A stretch of 64,000 nucleotides of DNA from Pseudomonadota bacterium (GCA_021785515.1 JAJYEX010000004.1:1-64000), one strand, 5' to 3'. Counted from the first letter of the stretch, positions 34,350-43,839 are shown. Numbers and translations: made by a program. The notes: a model not told the origin generated them from the letters alone.

Positions 34350-34962
34350 TCACGCGAACATTGGAGGATATGGTGATGACAAATAAGAACGACACCCCTC
34401 CGCGTTATCTATACCGGTTTGTTTGCTATGAACGCCTCTGCGACAAAGGCCCACTTTTTCCAGCTTTGAGCGGACCTGAAACGGGACCCATCTCAGTGGT
34501 GTCCTACCCCCGCGCTGTGGTCAACGGGTTTCATGGACCATAAGGTATGGGGGTTGATGCTGCTGGTGACGTTGCTGCATGGACCTGGAGTCCTCTCCGT
34601 GGACGCGGCGGTGAGCCGCTGGTGGCCGCGGCGGGTGAAACAGACCGCTTGAGTCATCCGGCTTCGGTCGCCGTGGGCGGACGGGCAGGGCAGGCAGGCC
34701 GTTCGCGAAGCGCGGTCCCGGCGACTGACCGGAAGGCGGATCGAAATCCGGCGCCGTGCCTGGGATTCCTGATCAGCTGCTGCCGTCCGGCGTGACCTGC
34801 GCGTGCCTGCCAAGTGCCAACCAGCTCTCTGGCGGTCCCGTGGCTGCGCCACCAGTTCCCATCTCGCACCAGCCCGGGAACCCGGCAACAGGAGGCTTTT
34901 CTGGCACTGCGCCGCGTTTCGGATCTGCGTGGCATCAGATTCCAGTTGAAAGCGAAGCGGGT
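34350..34962. other. Stretch without a convincing gene
   Basis: A 60-residue frame at 34361-34543 (MEDMVMTNKNDTPPRYLYRF) has a GGAGG before it but no known relative. A plus-strand frame from 34533 (VWGLMLLVTLLHGPG, VLSVDAAVSRW) resembles the C-terminal end of a DoxX-type membrane protein, which would be a small remnant. The rest is GC-rich DNA with shadow frames only. Confidence 0.4.
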
Positions 34963-35673
34963 CTATGCGCGCACCGCACCATCGGTCGCTGAAACGGTAC
35001 CGACTGGTCGCGGTCGCGGCCACAGTACCGGCCACAGCCTCACCACGAACAAAAGCAACGCCAACCAAGCGAGACACGCACCGCCGAGCGCAAGCCAGCG
35101 CCACACCGAGAGGAAGCCGGAAACCAGCATCAGGAGTCCAGCGTGAGCCAAGCCGAGCTGAGTCCATGCCAGCCACCCGCCACGGATCGGGTTGCCGGTA
35201 AACCGCGGCAGCATGTGTTCGCCAAGCGCATAGACCATGAACGTAATGAACCCGAGCGTAAACAGATGCAAAGGCGCCACGCGCGCAAACCCCTGCAGGA
35301 AAAATGACCCCTTGACAGCAAGAAATCCTCCGGCCGCAACCAGATAGGCCAGCGAGGAATGCACCGCAACCCGCCCACTGGATCCCATGCTGAGCCCCAC
35401 GTGGTGCGCCTGCGCCGCAGGCTTGGGTGGTGCCGCAGCGACGATGGCAAGCGCCTGCTGCCGGGTCTGCACGCCAATCGCGATCAGCGTCCCGTCGACC
35501 ACCAGTGCCGGAATCGTCTTCAGACGTAACCGACTGACCAGTTCCCTGCCCTCGGGCTGGCCCATGTCCACAACATCGAATTCGAACTCACGTTCTTCCG
35601 ACACCTCACGCCAGACTTTCTCGGCCTGATGGCAGGAGGTACACCAATCCGATACCAACAGCTGCACCTTCAT
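34963..35673 (-). CDS. Thioredoxin-like domain fused to NnrS-like four-helix membrane domain
   Basis: 236 residues. Residues 1-80 form a thioredoxin/glutaredoxin-like domain with CTSC (Cys11, Cys14) and the cis-Pro region KTIPALVVDG. Four membrane helices follow from about residue 105. They contain APLHLFTLGF (His136) and GEHMLPRFTGNP (His153), the same pattern and the same 17-residue spacing as the neighbour at 36158. Such His pairs in NnrS- and oxidase-subunit-I-like helices can bind heme or copper. The two domains in one chain suggest electron or thiol transfer to a membrane metal site. It is last in a three-gene minus-strand set. Function unknown. Confidence 0.75.
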   Translation of the reverse strand: MKVQLLVSDWCTSCHQAEKVWREVSEEREFEFDVVDMGQPEGRELVSRLRLKTIPALVVDGTLIAIGVQTRQQALAIVAAAPPKPAAQAHHVGLSMGSSGRVAVHSSLAYLVAAGGFLAVKGSFFLQGFARVAPLHLFTLGFITFMVYALGEHMLPRFTGNPIRGGWLAWTQLGLAHAGLLMLVSGFLSVWRWLALGGACLAWLALLLFVVRLWPVLWPRPRPVGTVSATDGAVRA

Positions 35674-35707
35674 GCAGGCCCTCCGGGCAGGGCACCTACG
35701 GCCAGCA

Positions 35708-36154
35708 TCAATCCTGGCAACGCATGCACTGGACGTCGTAGCGATCTATCCATTTGCGCAATGCCTCTATCGCCGCCGCACCTTTGTGCAGGCGCGCCAT
35801 CGCCGTGGAAGGGTCGTCTGGACGCATGACCACGAGCCAGGCGTCGCCATAGGGAGAAATGTTGACCAGACCGGGGCGATCCGCCACTTGGTCATTGATG
35901 CGCAGGATCTCACCGTCGAATGGAGCCGGTATGCCTCCGGCCCACTTTCCGGACTCGAGGCGTGCCACTGGCTTGCCGCTGTCGCGATGCGTTCCCGGCT
36001 TCTTGAAATAGATATACTGCACCCGACCGGCCATCGTCTGGGCGGCATCGGTGATGCCGAGCGTATAGACGCCATCGTCCTCTGGACGCACCCACACATA
36101 GTCCAGATCATAGTAGAGCCCTTCCGGCAATTCGCAGCCCCGGTATTCGACCAT
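35708..36154 (-). CDS. GcvH/LbpA-like lipoyl-carrier protein
   Basis: 148 residues of the glycine cleavage H-protein fold: LDYVWVRPEDDGVYTLGITD, then YFKKPGTHRDSGKPVARLES and GKWAGGIPAPFDGEILRIND, where Lys70 is at the lipoylation position. No other glycine-cleavage genes are near. In sulfur oxidisers similar proteins (LbpA) carry lipoate for the sHdr system, but hdr genes are not in the window. The C-terminus has an extra CMRC pair, not part of normal GcvH. It lies three bases after the membrane gene at 36158, so the two are translated together. Confidence 0.82.
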   Translation of the reverse strand: MVEYRGCELPEGLYYDLDYVWVRPEDDGVYTLGITDAAQTMAGRVQYIYFKKPGTHRDSGKPVARLESGKWAGGIPAPFDGEILRINDQVADRPGLVNISPYGDAWLVVMRPDDPSTAMARLHKGAAAIEALRKWIDRYDVQCMRCQD

Positions 36155-36157
36155 CGA

Positions 36158-36553
36158 TCAGCCTGCCGGTCCGTGTATCTTCACGGTAAGCATGATGTTA
36201 AGCGCAAACATGCCGATGCCGGCCCAGCTCACTGCGCCTCCGATCAATACAAGATGATTGAATGTCATGACCCATCCCGCCGACATCAGCCACAGTCCGA
36301 CATTGGAAACGTAAAGCTGCCAGTTCGCCAGGCGCTCAGAAAAAAGTGGATTGCCAGAGAAACGCGGCAGGACGTGCAGGCCAACGCCATAGATCATCAT
36401 GCCGACAAAGCCGAGCAGCATGAGGTGCCCGTGCAGGCTCGCGACGTCGCCCGGAACCAGGCTCGGATCGTAAAGCCATGCAATGCCTACTAACCCACCG
36501 ATCAGGGCGTAAACCAGGCTGAGGGTGACGAAAAGACGGTTTCGTTTATGCAT
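36158..36553 (-). CDS. NnrS/oxidase subunit I-like four-helix membrane protein
   Basis: 131 residues, four helices. HGHLMLLGF (His41, His43) and GLHVLPRFSGNP (His60) repeat the motif of the membrane half of the protein at 34963. The start at 36553 (MHKRNRLF) is chosen because the open frame before it encodes an unlikely, basic, helix-free leader. Small proteins of this kind are often annotated as cbb3-oxidase subunit I-like or NnrS-like. First gene of the trio; probably a heme or copper membrane protein, by motif only. Confidence 0.75.
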   Translation of the reverse strand: MHKRNRLFVTLSLVYALIGGLVGIAWLYDPSLVPGDVASLHGHLMLLGFVGMMIYGVGLHVLPRFSGNPLFSERLANWQLYVSNVGLWLMSAGWVMTFNHLVLIGGAVSWAGIGMFALNIMLTVKIHGPAG

Positions 36554-36900
36554 GCCGAAACCCCGATTTTTGCCTACAATGGCGCAACCCAACCGCCGTC
36601 CGTTTGGACCTCGATTAAGACCAGAAGCAATGATGGGCAGTATAGCCGAATGAAAGCCGGGGTTAAACGAGCCGGCGAACTGCGGCGCGCGCTGCCTCCA
36701 CCAGCGCTTTGAGCCCGAATGGATGGCCGTGGCTCGACTCCGCCCGCAATGGTTGCATGGCCGATCCGTCTGTCTTATTTTAGAATGTGTCAAACATCGC
36801 CGTGGCAGACGCGTCGTTTGCTTACGAACGATCTGCGTCTGCTGCATGGACGATGCGATGCTTTCTCTTCAACAGTGGTAATTGAATAAGGAGTGATTTG
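36554..36900. promoter_or_regulatory. Divergent intergenic region before sodB
   Basis: About 350 bases between the minus-strand trio and sodB must hold promoters for both. AT-rich patches lie near 36775-36790 and 36880-36897. I could not define a box with confidence. Confidence 0.35.
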
Positions 36901-37485
36901 ATGTCATTTGAACTGCCTCCGCTACCCTATGCCAAGAATGCTCTTGAACCGCACATCTCGGCGGAAACTCTTGAGTTTCACCATGACAAGCACCACGCCA
37001 CCTATGTCACCAATCTGAACAAGCTGGTGGCCGGTGGTGAATTCGCGAATGCCTCGTTGGAGGACATCATCCGCAAGGCGCCAGCCGGCGGGATTTTCAA
37101 CAACGGTGCCCAGGTGTGGAATCACACGTTTTACTTCGAATGCATGGGTCCGAAGGGCGATGGTGAACCCACCGGCGACCTGGCCAAGGCCATCGCCAAG
37201 GCCTTCGGGAGCTTCCCGGAATTCAAGGAAAAGTTTGCGACGTCCGGCGCGACCAACTTTGGCTCCGGCTGGACCTGGCTGGTCAAGAACGCTTCCGGTG
37301 GGCTCGAGATCGTCAATACCAGCAATGCGGGCAATCCGTTGCGCGATGGCCTTACCCCGCTGCTGACGGCGGACGTATGGGAACACGCCTACTACATCGA
37401 CTATCGCAACGCACGCCCGAAGTACCTGGAAGCCTTCTGGAACGTGGTGAACTGGGGTTTCGTGGCGAAGAAGTTTGCTGCCTGA
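36901..37485 (+). CDS. sodB: Iron superoxide dismutase
   Basis: A 194-residue cytoplasmic Fe-type superoxide dismutase, which converts superoxide into peroxide and oxygen. The metal ligands are recognisable: His in EFHHDKHHATYV, His in WNHTFYF, and Asp and His in DVWEHAYYIDY. GATNFGSGWTWL and the Gln in NNGAQVWNHTF point to the iron form. AAGGAGTG six bases before the ATG is a strong ribosome binding site. Confidence 0.96.
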   Translation: MSFELPPLPYAKNALEPHISAETLEFHHDKHHATYVTNLNKLVAGGEFANASLEDIIRKAPAGGIFNNGAQVWNHTFYFECMGPKGDGEPTGDLAKAIAKAFGSFPEFKEKFATSGATNFGSGWTWLVKNASGGLEIVNTSNAGNPLRDGLTPLLTADVWEHAYYIDYRNARPKYLEAFWNVVNWGFVAKKFAA

Positions 37486-37680
37486 GGTCAGTGCCTGCCC
37501 GAGGCGGCAATCGGCGGCGGCGTCCACAGTGGGCGGAGCGGGCAGGGATGCCGCCGCCCGCTCCCCCAGGGGTGCCAGGCCAGGGTGTGCGGCCGCCAGC
37601 GCGCTCGCGAGACAGGCTAGGACGCGCTCCGACGCGCCTGCTGCCAGCAGACCGGGTCATCGAAGAGGCCCCGCCGGCGT

Positions 37681-38148
37681 TCACTTGCCTGCGGGCTGCG
37701 GTGGTTTGAGGGCCTGGGCGAGCTCATTCTTGTTGGTATATTGCATCATGCTTGCCACGTAGCGGATGACGTGCGGATCGGTGAAAAGCCCGCGTGCGGC
37801 GACGGCGCCCAGAATCTGGAATCCGAACCGGATGGAGGCGGGGCCCTCGTACTTGATCGCCTGTCTCGCCTGGGTGCGACAGGACACGACCAGGAGATGT
37901 TGAAACAGGGCTGCGGCCCTCTTGGTGATCACAGTCTGCTCAGCCTGTGGGACCTGCGCCAGCACACGTACCGCCGGATGCTGGTCGATGGCAACGAACA
38001 TCCAGCGCATCAGTTCGGTTTTCTCGGCCGGCGTGGTCGACCGGACCAAACATTTTGCCAGGTCGTTGGCGAACGGGCCGGCGAGCGCCGGCGATGGACC
38101 GAGGCTGAGGGCGGCGGCAAGGATGCTCAGGACCGTCATGGAACGCAT
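37681..38148 (-). CDS. Exported hypothetical protein
   Basis: 155 residues with a clear signal peptide (MTVLSILAAALSLGPSPALA, cleaved before GPF). The mature protein is alpha-helical, with single cysteines in CLVRSTTP and SCRTQAR that could form a disulfide. No known domain. The start at 38148 is preferred over 38184, whose extra residues would spoil the signal peptide. It is convergent with sodB and divergent from arsR. Confidence 0.7.
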   Translation of the reverse strand: MRSMTVLSILAAALSLGPSPALAGPFANDLAKCLVRSTTPAEKTELMRWMFVAIDQHPAVRVLAQVPQAEQTVITKRAAALFQHLLVVSCRTQARQAIKYEGPASIRFGFQILGAVAARGLFTDPHVIRYVASMMQYTNKNELAQALKPPQPAGK

Positions 38149-38240
38149 CGTGCAGATCTCCCGTTTAGGTTGTTTTCCCAGCATAGACCACGCAAGGCAT
38201 CGGGTTGACGCCGGTCTTATATTTCGATAATAATGGAAAT

Positions 38241-38612
38241 ATGGAATTGTTGAATGCGGCAGAATACCTTGCCGCGCTCGGTCACGAATCGCGGCTGTCG
38301 ATCTTTCGTCTGCTGGTGCAGGCCGGAGAGGAAGGGCTGAGCGCCGGCGTGATCGGGGAACAGCTCGGTCTGGCTCCTGCGACGCTCTCTTTTCACCTGT
38401 CGCATCTGGCGCGCACGGGACTGATCTTTGGCCGGCAGCAAAGCCGTTTCATCTTTTATTCGGTCGATTATGCGGTCATTGACACACTGTTTGCCTTCCT
38501 CCTTGAAGACTGTTGCCAGGGTAAGGCCTGCCTCCCGAAAACCGGGGCCGTCGGCGGCGCAAAGAGTCGCAGGCGGATGGTGCGCGCCGGGGCGGCGGGC
38601 CGGCCGGCGTGA
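38241..38612 (+). CDS. arsR: ArsR-family arsenic-responsive repressor
   Basis: A 123-residue winged-helix repressor: ALGHESRLSIFRLLVQAG, GLAPATLSFHLSHLARTGLI as recognition segment, then the C-terminal As(III) site with Cys91, Cys92 and Cys97 in DCCQGKAC. C-terminal cysteine trios of this kind are known from Acidithiobacillus-type ArsR, unlike the CVC box of E. coli ArsR. It leads the arsRC-acr3 operon and should repress it. The start ATG lies behind ATAATGGAAAT; the AT-rich stretch GATAATAATGG just before is a likely promoter or operator. Confidence 0.9.
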   Translation: MELLNAAEYLAALGHESRLSIFRLLVQAGEEGLSAGVIGEQLGLAPATLSFHLSHLARTGLIFGRQQSRFIFYSVDYAVIDTLFAFLLEDCCQGKACLPKTGAVGGAKSRRRMVRAGAAGRPA

Positions 38613-38624
38613 GCCGCGGGGGGA

Positions 38625-39086
38625 GTGGGTACCGTGCATATCCGTAAATCAGCGCAGCCGGGCATTGCCGGCAGTCCGGTCAAGACCGTACTCGTGCTGT
38701 GCACGGGAAATTCCTGCCGTTCCCAGATGGCCGAGGCCATACTCAGGCATGAGTTTGGCGGGCGCGTCCGCGCCCTGTCGGCCGGAACGAGTCCGCAACC
38801 CAGGGTCGCGGACCATGCCATCGAGGCGCTGCGCCTCGCCGGTCTTCCGGCTGAGGGCCTGCATCCCAAGGATGTCGGTGCCGTTCTCGACGAACCCATC
38901 GATCTTGTCGTGACGGTGTGTGACAACGCCAGGGAGAACTGCCCGGTCTTTCCCCGCCAGGTGAAGACCGTTCACCTGCCGTTCCATGACCCGCACGGCG
39001 AACCGCTCGCGGGCTTTGTACGGGTGCGAGACGACATTCGTGCGCGTCTGGTTCCGGCCGTGCGTGCCGCACTCGCGCTTTCTTAG
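38625..39086 (+). CDS. arsC: Thioredoxin-dependent arsenate reductase
   Basis: A 153-residue protein of the low-molecular-weight phosphatase fold. The P-loop VLCTGNSCRSQMAEA holds the nucleophile Cys; the second and third redox cysteines lie in VCDNARENCPVF, as in S. aureus ArsC. It reduces arsenate to arsenite at the expense of thioredoxin. The GTG at 38625 is used; a later GTG at 38634 would only drop three residues. Twelve bases separate it from arsR. Confidence 0.92.
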   Translation: MGTVHIRKSAQPGIAGSPVKTVLVLCTGNSCRSQMAEAILRHEFGGRVRALSAGTSPQPRVADHAIEALRLAGLPAEGLHPKDVGAVLDEPIDLVVTVCDNARENCPVFPRQVKTVHLPFHDPHGEPLAGFVRVRDDIRARLVPAVRAALALS

Positions 39087-39099
39087 AAGGAGAAGCATC

Positions 39100-40176
39100 A
39101 TGTCTGCACAATGTCAGCCAGCGGCCAGGGCGGGGTCCGCTACCGCCATGGGCGGATTCGAACGCTACCTGAGCCTGTGGGTGCTGCTGTGTATCGCGGT
39201 CGGCATCACGCTCGGGAAGCTTGCGCCCGGCCTGTTCCAGGCCATCGGACAGATGGAGCTGGCGCAGGTCAACCTGCCGGTCGGCCTGTTGATCTGGGTG
39301 ATGATCATCCCGATGCTGGTCAAGGTGGATTTCGGGGCGCTGCACGAGGTGCGGCAGCATTTCCGGGGCATCGGTGTCACCCTGGTCGTGAACTGGCTGG
39401 TCAAGCCGTTTTCCATGGCATTTCTCGGCTGGTTTTTCATCCGGCACCTGTTTGCGCCCCTGCTGCCGGCCGATCAGCTGAACAGCTATATCGCCGGACT
39501 AATCCTGCTGGCTGCCGCCCCGTGCACCGCGATGGTATTTGTCTGGAGCCGCCTGTCGGATGGTGACCCGCTGTTCACGCTCTCGCAGGTGGCGCTGAAC
39601 GACACCATCATGATTTTCGCCTTTGCGCCTATTGTGGCCTTGCTGCTGGGGATCTCCTCGATCACCGTACCGTGGAGCACGCTGTTCACCTCGGTGGTGC
39701 TGTACATCGTTATCCCCGTCACGCTGGCGCAGGTCTGGCGCCGCGCGCTGCTCGCCCGGGGACAGGAGGTTTTCAACCGGGCGATGACGCAGATCGGTCC
39801 CTGGTCGATGGTCGCGCTGCTCCTCACGCTGGTCCTGCTGTTTGCCTTCCAGGGTGAGGCAATCATGCAGCAGCCGCTCGTGATCGTGCTGCTGGCGGTT
39901 CCGATTCTGGTCCAGGTGATCTTCAATTCCGCGCTGGCCTACGGGCTCAACCGGCTTGCAGGCGAGAAGCACAACGTGGCCTGTCCGTCGGCTCTTATCG
40001 GGGCGTCGAACTTTTTCGAGCTTGCGGTTGCGGCGGCCATCAGCCTCTTCGGATTCCAGTCGGGCGCGGCGCTGGCCACCGTGGTCGGAGTGCTCATCGA
40101 AGTGCCAGTCATGCTGCTGGTGGTGCGGGTGGTGACGGCGACGAAGGGCTGGTACGAAAGACCGGGCAGCACCTGA
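39100..40176 (+). CDS. acr3: Acr3-type arsenite efflux permease
   Basis: A 358-residue inner-membrane arsenite exporter of the Acr3 family with ten helices. YLSLWVLLCIAVGITLGKLA, LIWVMIIPMLVKVDF, the conserved AAPCTAMVFVWSRLSDGDP with the essential Cys, and IGASNFFELAVAAAISLFG are diagnostic. It exports the product of arsC. AGAAGGAGAAGC before the ATG is a strong ribosome binding site. Third gene of the ars operon. Confidence 0.95.
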   Translation: MSAQCQPAARAGSATAMGGFERYLSLWVLLCIAVGITLGKLAPGLFQAIGQMELAQVNLPVGLLIWVMIIPMLVKVDFGALHEVRQHFRGIGVTLVVNWLVKPFSMAFLGWFFIRHLFAPLLPADQLNSYIAGLILLAAAPCTAMVFVWSRLSDGDPLFTLSQVALNDTIMIFAFAPIVALLLGISSITVPWSTLFTSVVLYIVIPVTLAQVWRRALLARGQEVFNRAMTQIGPWSMVALLLTLVLLFAFQGEAIMQQPLVIVLLAVPILVQVIFNSALAYGLNRLAGEKHNVACPSALIGASNFFELAVAAAISLFGFQSGAALATVVGVLIEVPVMLLVVRVVTATKGWYERPGST

Positions 40177-40251
40177 GTTGATGGGTGCCAGAGCGATCCG
40201 CACCGGCTCCTGACCGGACCCTTGTGCGCTGGTCCTGTCCGGCTGTCGCCG

Positions 40252-40911
40252 TCAGCCGGACAGCGCCTGGGTAAGCGCCTGGCGAAAGACTTCCGCCGGC
40301 TGACCACCCGAAACGAGGTGCTGGCTGTCGATGATGACGGCCGGCACTGAGTGAATCCCGGCATCCACGTAATAGGCCTCGACCCGGCGCACCTCGCTGG
40401 CGTATTCGTCGCTTTCCAGGATCGCGCGCGCCCGGGATGCATCGAGACCGGTCGCAGCGACGAGCCGCAGCAGCGTTTCGTGCGACGAAGGATTTTCTCC
40501 GCGGACAAAATAGGCCTCAAAGAGCGCTTTCTTGAGGACGCGCTGCAGACCGGGAGTTTCTGTCGCCGGCAGCCCGGCCCAGTGAAGCAGGCGGTGCGCG
40601 TCAAAAGTATTGTAGATGCGCTGTCTGCTCTGCCACTGAAACCGGAATCCGGCGGCCGCTCCGCGTTCGCTGAGAACCTTCTGTGCAGCGGTCAGTTGCG
40701 CCAGGTTCGACCCGTATTTCTGTGTGAGATGCTCGACGATATCCTGACCTTCGGGAGGCATTTTAGGGTTGAGTTCGAACGGCTGAAAGCGGATATCCGC
40801 CGTGACCTGATCCGTCATGCCAGAGAGGGCCTGCTCCAGCGAATACAGACCGATGACGCACCAAGGGCAGGAGACGTCCGAGACGAAGTCGATGGTGAGG
40901 GTTTTGACCAT
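40252..40911 (-). CDS. DsbA-family oxidoreductase (FrnE-like)
   Basis: A 219-residue cytoplasmic thioredoxin-fold protein of the FrnE group: IDFVSDVSCPWCVIGLYSLE with a CPWC active site, an inserted helical domain with FELNPKMPPEG and NTFDAHRLLHWAG, then GIHSVPAVIIDSQHLVSGGQ with the cis-Pro. No signal peptide. These proteins are thiol-disulfide oxidoreductases or isomerases, often linked to oxidative stress. The start could also be 40923. It is convergent with acr3. Confidence 0.9.
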   Translation of the reverse strand: MVKTLTIDFVSDVSCPWCVIGLYSLEQALSGMTDQVTADIRFQPFELNPKMPPEGQDIVEHLTQKYGSNLAQLTAAQKVLSERGAAAGFRFQWQSRQRIYNTFDAHRLLHWAGLPATETPGLQRVLKKALFEAYFVRGENPSSHETLLRLVAATGLDASRARAILESDEYASEVRRVEAYYVDAGIHSVPAVIIDSQHLVSGGQPAEVFRQALTQALSG

Positions 40912-41186
40912 AGTGGCTCGCATCCGCGCTGTCCGAGCAGCATGCCGCGCCGTGGCGTGAAAAACAACATTACGGCTGCGGCCAGGGTGTCGCGGGGGGG
41001 CGCAGTACGGCCGGAAGCGCCGGTAATTGTCGTGTGGTGGCCGGGGCGGCGGGTTTGTGCTACAGTGCGTGCCGTTTAGCGGTGACCCTCTAGTTTTTCC
41101 GGCGGCCAGCGCCGCAATCATTTCCGTCAATCCATCATCGGGTCTGACAGGGGCCTTCAGTGGCCACCGGACCTGCAGGAGTCTTA

Positions 41187-42485
41187 ATGTTATTTTCTGA
41201 TCTTGGCCTGCGCGCCGAGTTGCTCCAGGCTGTTGCCGAGCAGGGCTATCTTGAACCCACGCCGATCCAGCAGCAGTCTATTCCCCCGATCCTCGAGGGT
41301 CGGGACGTCATGGCGGCCGCCCAGACCGGTACCGGCAAGACTGCCGGATTCGTGTTGCCGCTGCTGCAGCGGCTTGCCGGCGGTACCGCACCGCCCGGAC
41401 CGCGCCGGGTACGCGCGCTCATTCTCGCGCCCACCCGTGAACTGTGCGCCCAGATCAGAACGGGCGTCTCGGGCTATGGGCAATTCATGAAATTACGGTA
41501 CGCCGCCGTATTCGGCGGGGTCGGAATGCAGCCGCAGGTCAACGCCCTGCGTGGCGGCGTGGATGTGCTGGTGGCAACCCCGGGGCGACTGCTCGATCAC
41601 CTTTCCCGGGGCACGGTCGATCTGTCGCGGGTCGAGATCCTGACGCTCGATGAAGCGGACCGGATGCTGGACATGGGGTTCATCGTGGATATCCGCCGCA
41701 TCCTCGCGAAGCTGCCGACGCGCCGTCAGAGTCTGCTGTTCTCGGCCACGTTTTCGGGGGAAATTCGGGAGCTCGCACGGAATCTTCTGAAGGATCCCGT
41801 GCTCATCGAGCCGCCACAGCGCAACCGTGCCGCCGACCTCGTGACCCAGGTGGTACATCCGGTTGCCCAGGAGCGCAAGCGTGAACTCCTGACGTTCCTG
41901 ATCAGCGAGGGCGCGTGGCGCCAGGTGCTGGTGTTTACCCGCACCAAGCACGGGGCCGACCGTCTGGCAAGACAGCTTGAACACGATGGTATCGACGCCG
42001 CTGCAATTCACGGGAACAAAAGCCAGGGGGCACGCACGCGGGTATTGCAGCAGTTCAAGTCCGGCGAGGTGCGGGTGCTCGTGGCCACGGATATCGCCGC
42101 GCGCGGCATCGACATCCAGGAATTGCCGCATGTGGTCAATTTCGATCTGCCCCAGGTGGCTGAGGATTACGTCCACCGCGTGGGCCGGACCGGGCGGGCG
42201 GGTAATGAAGGGCGGGCACTGTCGCTGGTGTCACAGGAGGAACAGTCGCTGCTGCGTCAGATCGAGCGTCTGCTGAAGCGCCAGCTGCCCAGAGAGACGG
42301 TATCAGGCTATGAAACGGGACGCTCCGTGAGCGGTGCGACGGCAACCGGTGCCGCGCGGGAGGTCAGGTCGGCGCCAGCAGAGCGGGCAGGGCGCTCGGG
42401 CGCGCGTTCCGCCGGGAACGACGCGGCCCGGCACCGCCGTCCTCGTGGATCGGCTGCACCGGGCCGGCGGTCCGCCGCGCGCTGA
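41187..42485 (+). CDS. rhlE: DEAD-box RNA helicase (RhlE-like)
   Basis: A 432-residue helicase. The Q motif ([14 protein letters not shown]), Walker [27 protein letters not shown] in [11 protein letters not shown] and the C-terminal motifs [11 protein letters not shown] and [10 protein letters not shown] are complete. The basic, low-complexity tail after residue 385 ([17 protein letters not shown]) is typical for RhlE. The ATG at 41187 is preceded by GCAGGAG. It acts in ribosome assembly and RNA turnover in relatives. Confidence 0.94.
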   Translation: MLFSDLGLRAELLQAVAEQGYLEPTPIQQQSIPPILEGRDVMAAAQTGTGKTAGFVLPLLQRLAGGTAPPGPRRVRALILAPTRELCAQIRTGVSGYGQFMKLRYAAVFGGVGMQPQVNALRGGVDVLVATPGRLLDHLSRGTVDLSRVEILTLDEADRMLDMGFIVDIRRILAKLPTRRQSLLFSATFSGEIRELARNLLKDPVLIEPPQRNRAADLVTQVVHPVAQERKRELLTFLISEGAWRQVLVFTRTKHGADRLARQLEHDGIDAAAIHGNKSQGARTRVLQQFKSGEVRVLVATDIAARGIDIQELPHVVNFDLPQVAEDYVHRVGRTGRAGNEGRALSLVSQEEQSLLRQIERLLKRQLPRETVSGYETGRSVSGATATGAAREVRSAPAERAGRSGARSAGNDAARHRRPRGSAAPGRRSAAR

Positions 42486-42506
42486 CCGGGTTCGGGGCGC
42501 TGCGGC

Positions 42507-43496
42507 TTACGCCGCAGCAGCCCCGGCCCGGCGCCAGTTCGCGAACGGCTTGGTGACGATCCACAGATAGGCGAAGATGAACGCGTAGATGATCACGTTG
42601 CCGAGCACATTGCCGCGCACTCCGGTGCCGGCGGCGGTGTAGGGTCCGCCCCAACCTTCGGCAGTGACCCACACCGCGAGCGAGTACAGCGCACCCACCG
42701 GGACGAACAGCTTCAGTGCGCGACCGCTCAGCAGACTCGCTGCGATCAGCGTCTCGATCACCGCGGTCGCGATGGCGACCGGCATGGGTCCGATGAAGCG
42801 CACGATGGCGATCACCACCCCGATGAACGCCGCGATCCATGCCGGTTGACCCTGGGTGGCCGGTGTGAGCTGGTCCATGAAGTGGGTCAGAAAGTAGGGC
42901 TGCCACTTCAGGATCGCGTCAAAGGCCCACAGCAGACCGAAGAGTATCCGGCCCACCGCGAAGCTGGCGTCCGGTCCCGGCGACTCGGCGGCTGCAGCCC
43001 CCGCATCCGTCACGGACAGGGCGCTTAGCACGAAGAACAGCGCCAGCATGTAGTTCACAAACACCCCGGGATCGGTCTGGCCGCCGGCGTAGGGATATCC
43101 CAGGGAATCAAGCGTCGTCCAGCAAAACAGGCTGTACAGAATTCCGAGCCAGCAGAACAGCCGGACCCGCAGACCGAAGAGCAGCGAAATGGCCAGCAGC
43201 AGATCGATGGCCACCATAAGAATGGCGACGGTATGGGGTTCCAGCACGTTGATGCCGTGGATGACCGCGGTCAGGTAGGATTGCAGCCAGGTCGGGGCGT
43301 GGGCGACAGGCTTGGTGTACGCATGGAGCAGATTGGCGGCCCCTTTGTCATGGGGTGCGAGCAGCCAACCGCGCAACTGAAACCAGGCATTGAGCAACCA
43401 GATCGCTCCCAGCAGCCGGCGCAGCCAGGCGAAGGCTGCGTTGTCACTGACGGCGGCAGGGGATGGGGCAATGGACTGCTGGGCTGGCGTATTCAT
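42507..43496 (-). CDS. DoxX-family integral membrane protein
   Basis: A 329-residue membrane protein with two DoxX-like halves, each of about four helices. LLGAIWLLNAWFQLRGWL, VAIDLLLAISLLFGLRVRLF and GYPYAGGQTDPGVFVNYMLA mark the first; FAVGRILFGLLWAFDAILKW, VIETLIAASLLSG and IIYAFIFAYLWIV the second. DoxD/DoxX proteins include a subunit of thiosulfate:quinone oxidoreductase, but most have other or unknown roles. The start at 43496 gives a normal cytoplasmic leader. Convergent with rhlE. Confidence 0.75.
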   Translation of the reverse strand: MNTPAQQSIAPSPAAVSDNAAFAWLRRLLGAIWLLNAWFQLRGWLLAPHDKGAANLLHAYTKPVAHAPTWLQSYLTAVIHGINVLEPHTVAILMVAIDLLLAISLLFGLRVRLFCWLGILYSLFCWTTLDSLGYPYAGGQTDPGVFVNYMLALFFVLSALSVTDAGAAAAESPGPDASFAVGRILFGLLWAFDAILKWQPYFLTHFMDQLTPATQGQPAWIAAFIGVVIAIVRFIGPMPVAIATAVIETLIAASLLSGRALKLFVPVGALYSLAVWVTAEGWGGPYTAAGTGVRGNVLGNVIIYAFIFAYLWIVTKPFANWRRAGAAAA

Positions 43497-43839
43497 TAGA
43501 TGTTGTTCCGGCCTCGGTTTATTGTCAGGGATGCGGACTGACCGGCACACCGCAATCCAGTGGTCCCGATGCGTTTTGGGAACCCCGTCTGCTGGTATCG
43601 TGCACCGTTCAGTTGCGGATTGGACAGATTGTCCGGACTTCGGTTCGATTTTACCTTGTGGGGCCTTGGTTGCTACCCTTATTTTTCCGTGCCGGAACCT
43701 GGCGGGTGGCGCCCTCGGTAGAGTCCGCAGCTGTTGGCGCTGCACCGGGCATATGCGAGGCGAGGCGGAGCGGGGCATGGCAGACAGGGTGGCGTGGGAG
43801 TCGGCATGACGGCAGGTTTCCGCAGAGAGGGGTTGTGGA
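43497..43839. other. Intergenic region, no gene seen
   Basis: Promoter space for two divergent genes. Only shadow frames are present. Confidence 0.4.

Noticed and set aside
34493-35176. 227-codon minus-strand frame before the thioredoxin fusion gene
   Set aside because: It overlaps the well-supported gene at 34963 in another phase, is very rich in Arg and Ser, and has no domain.
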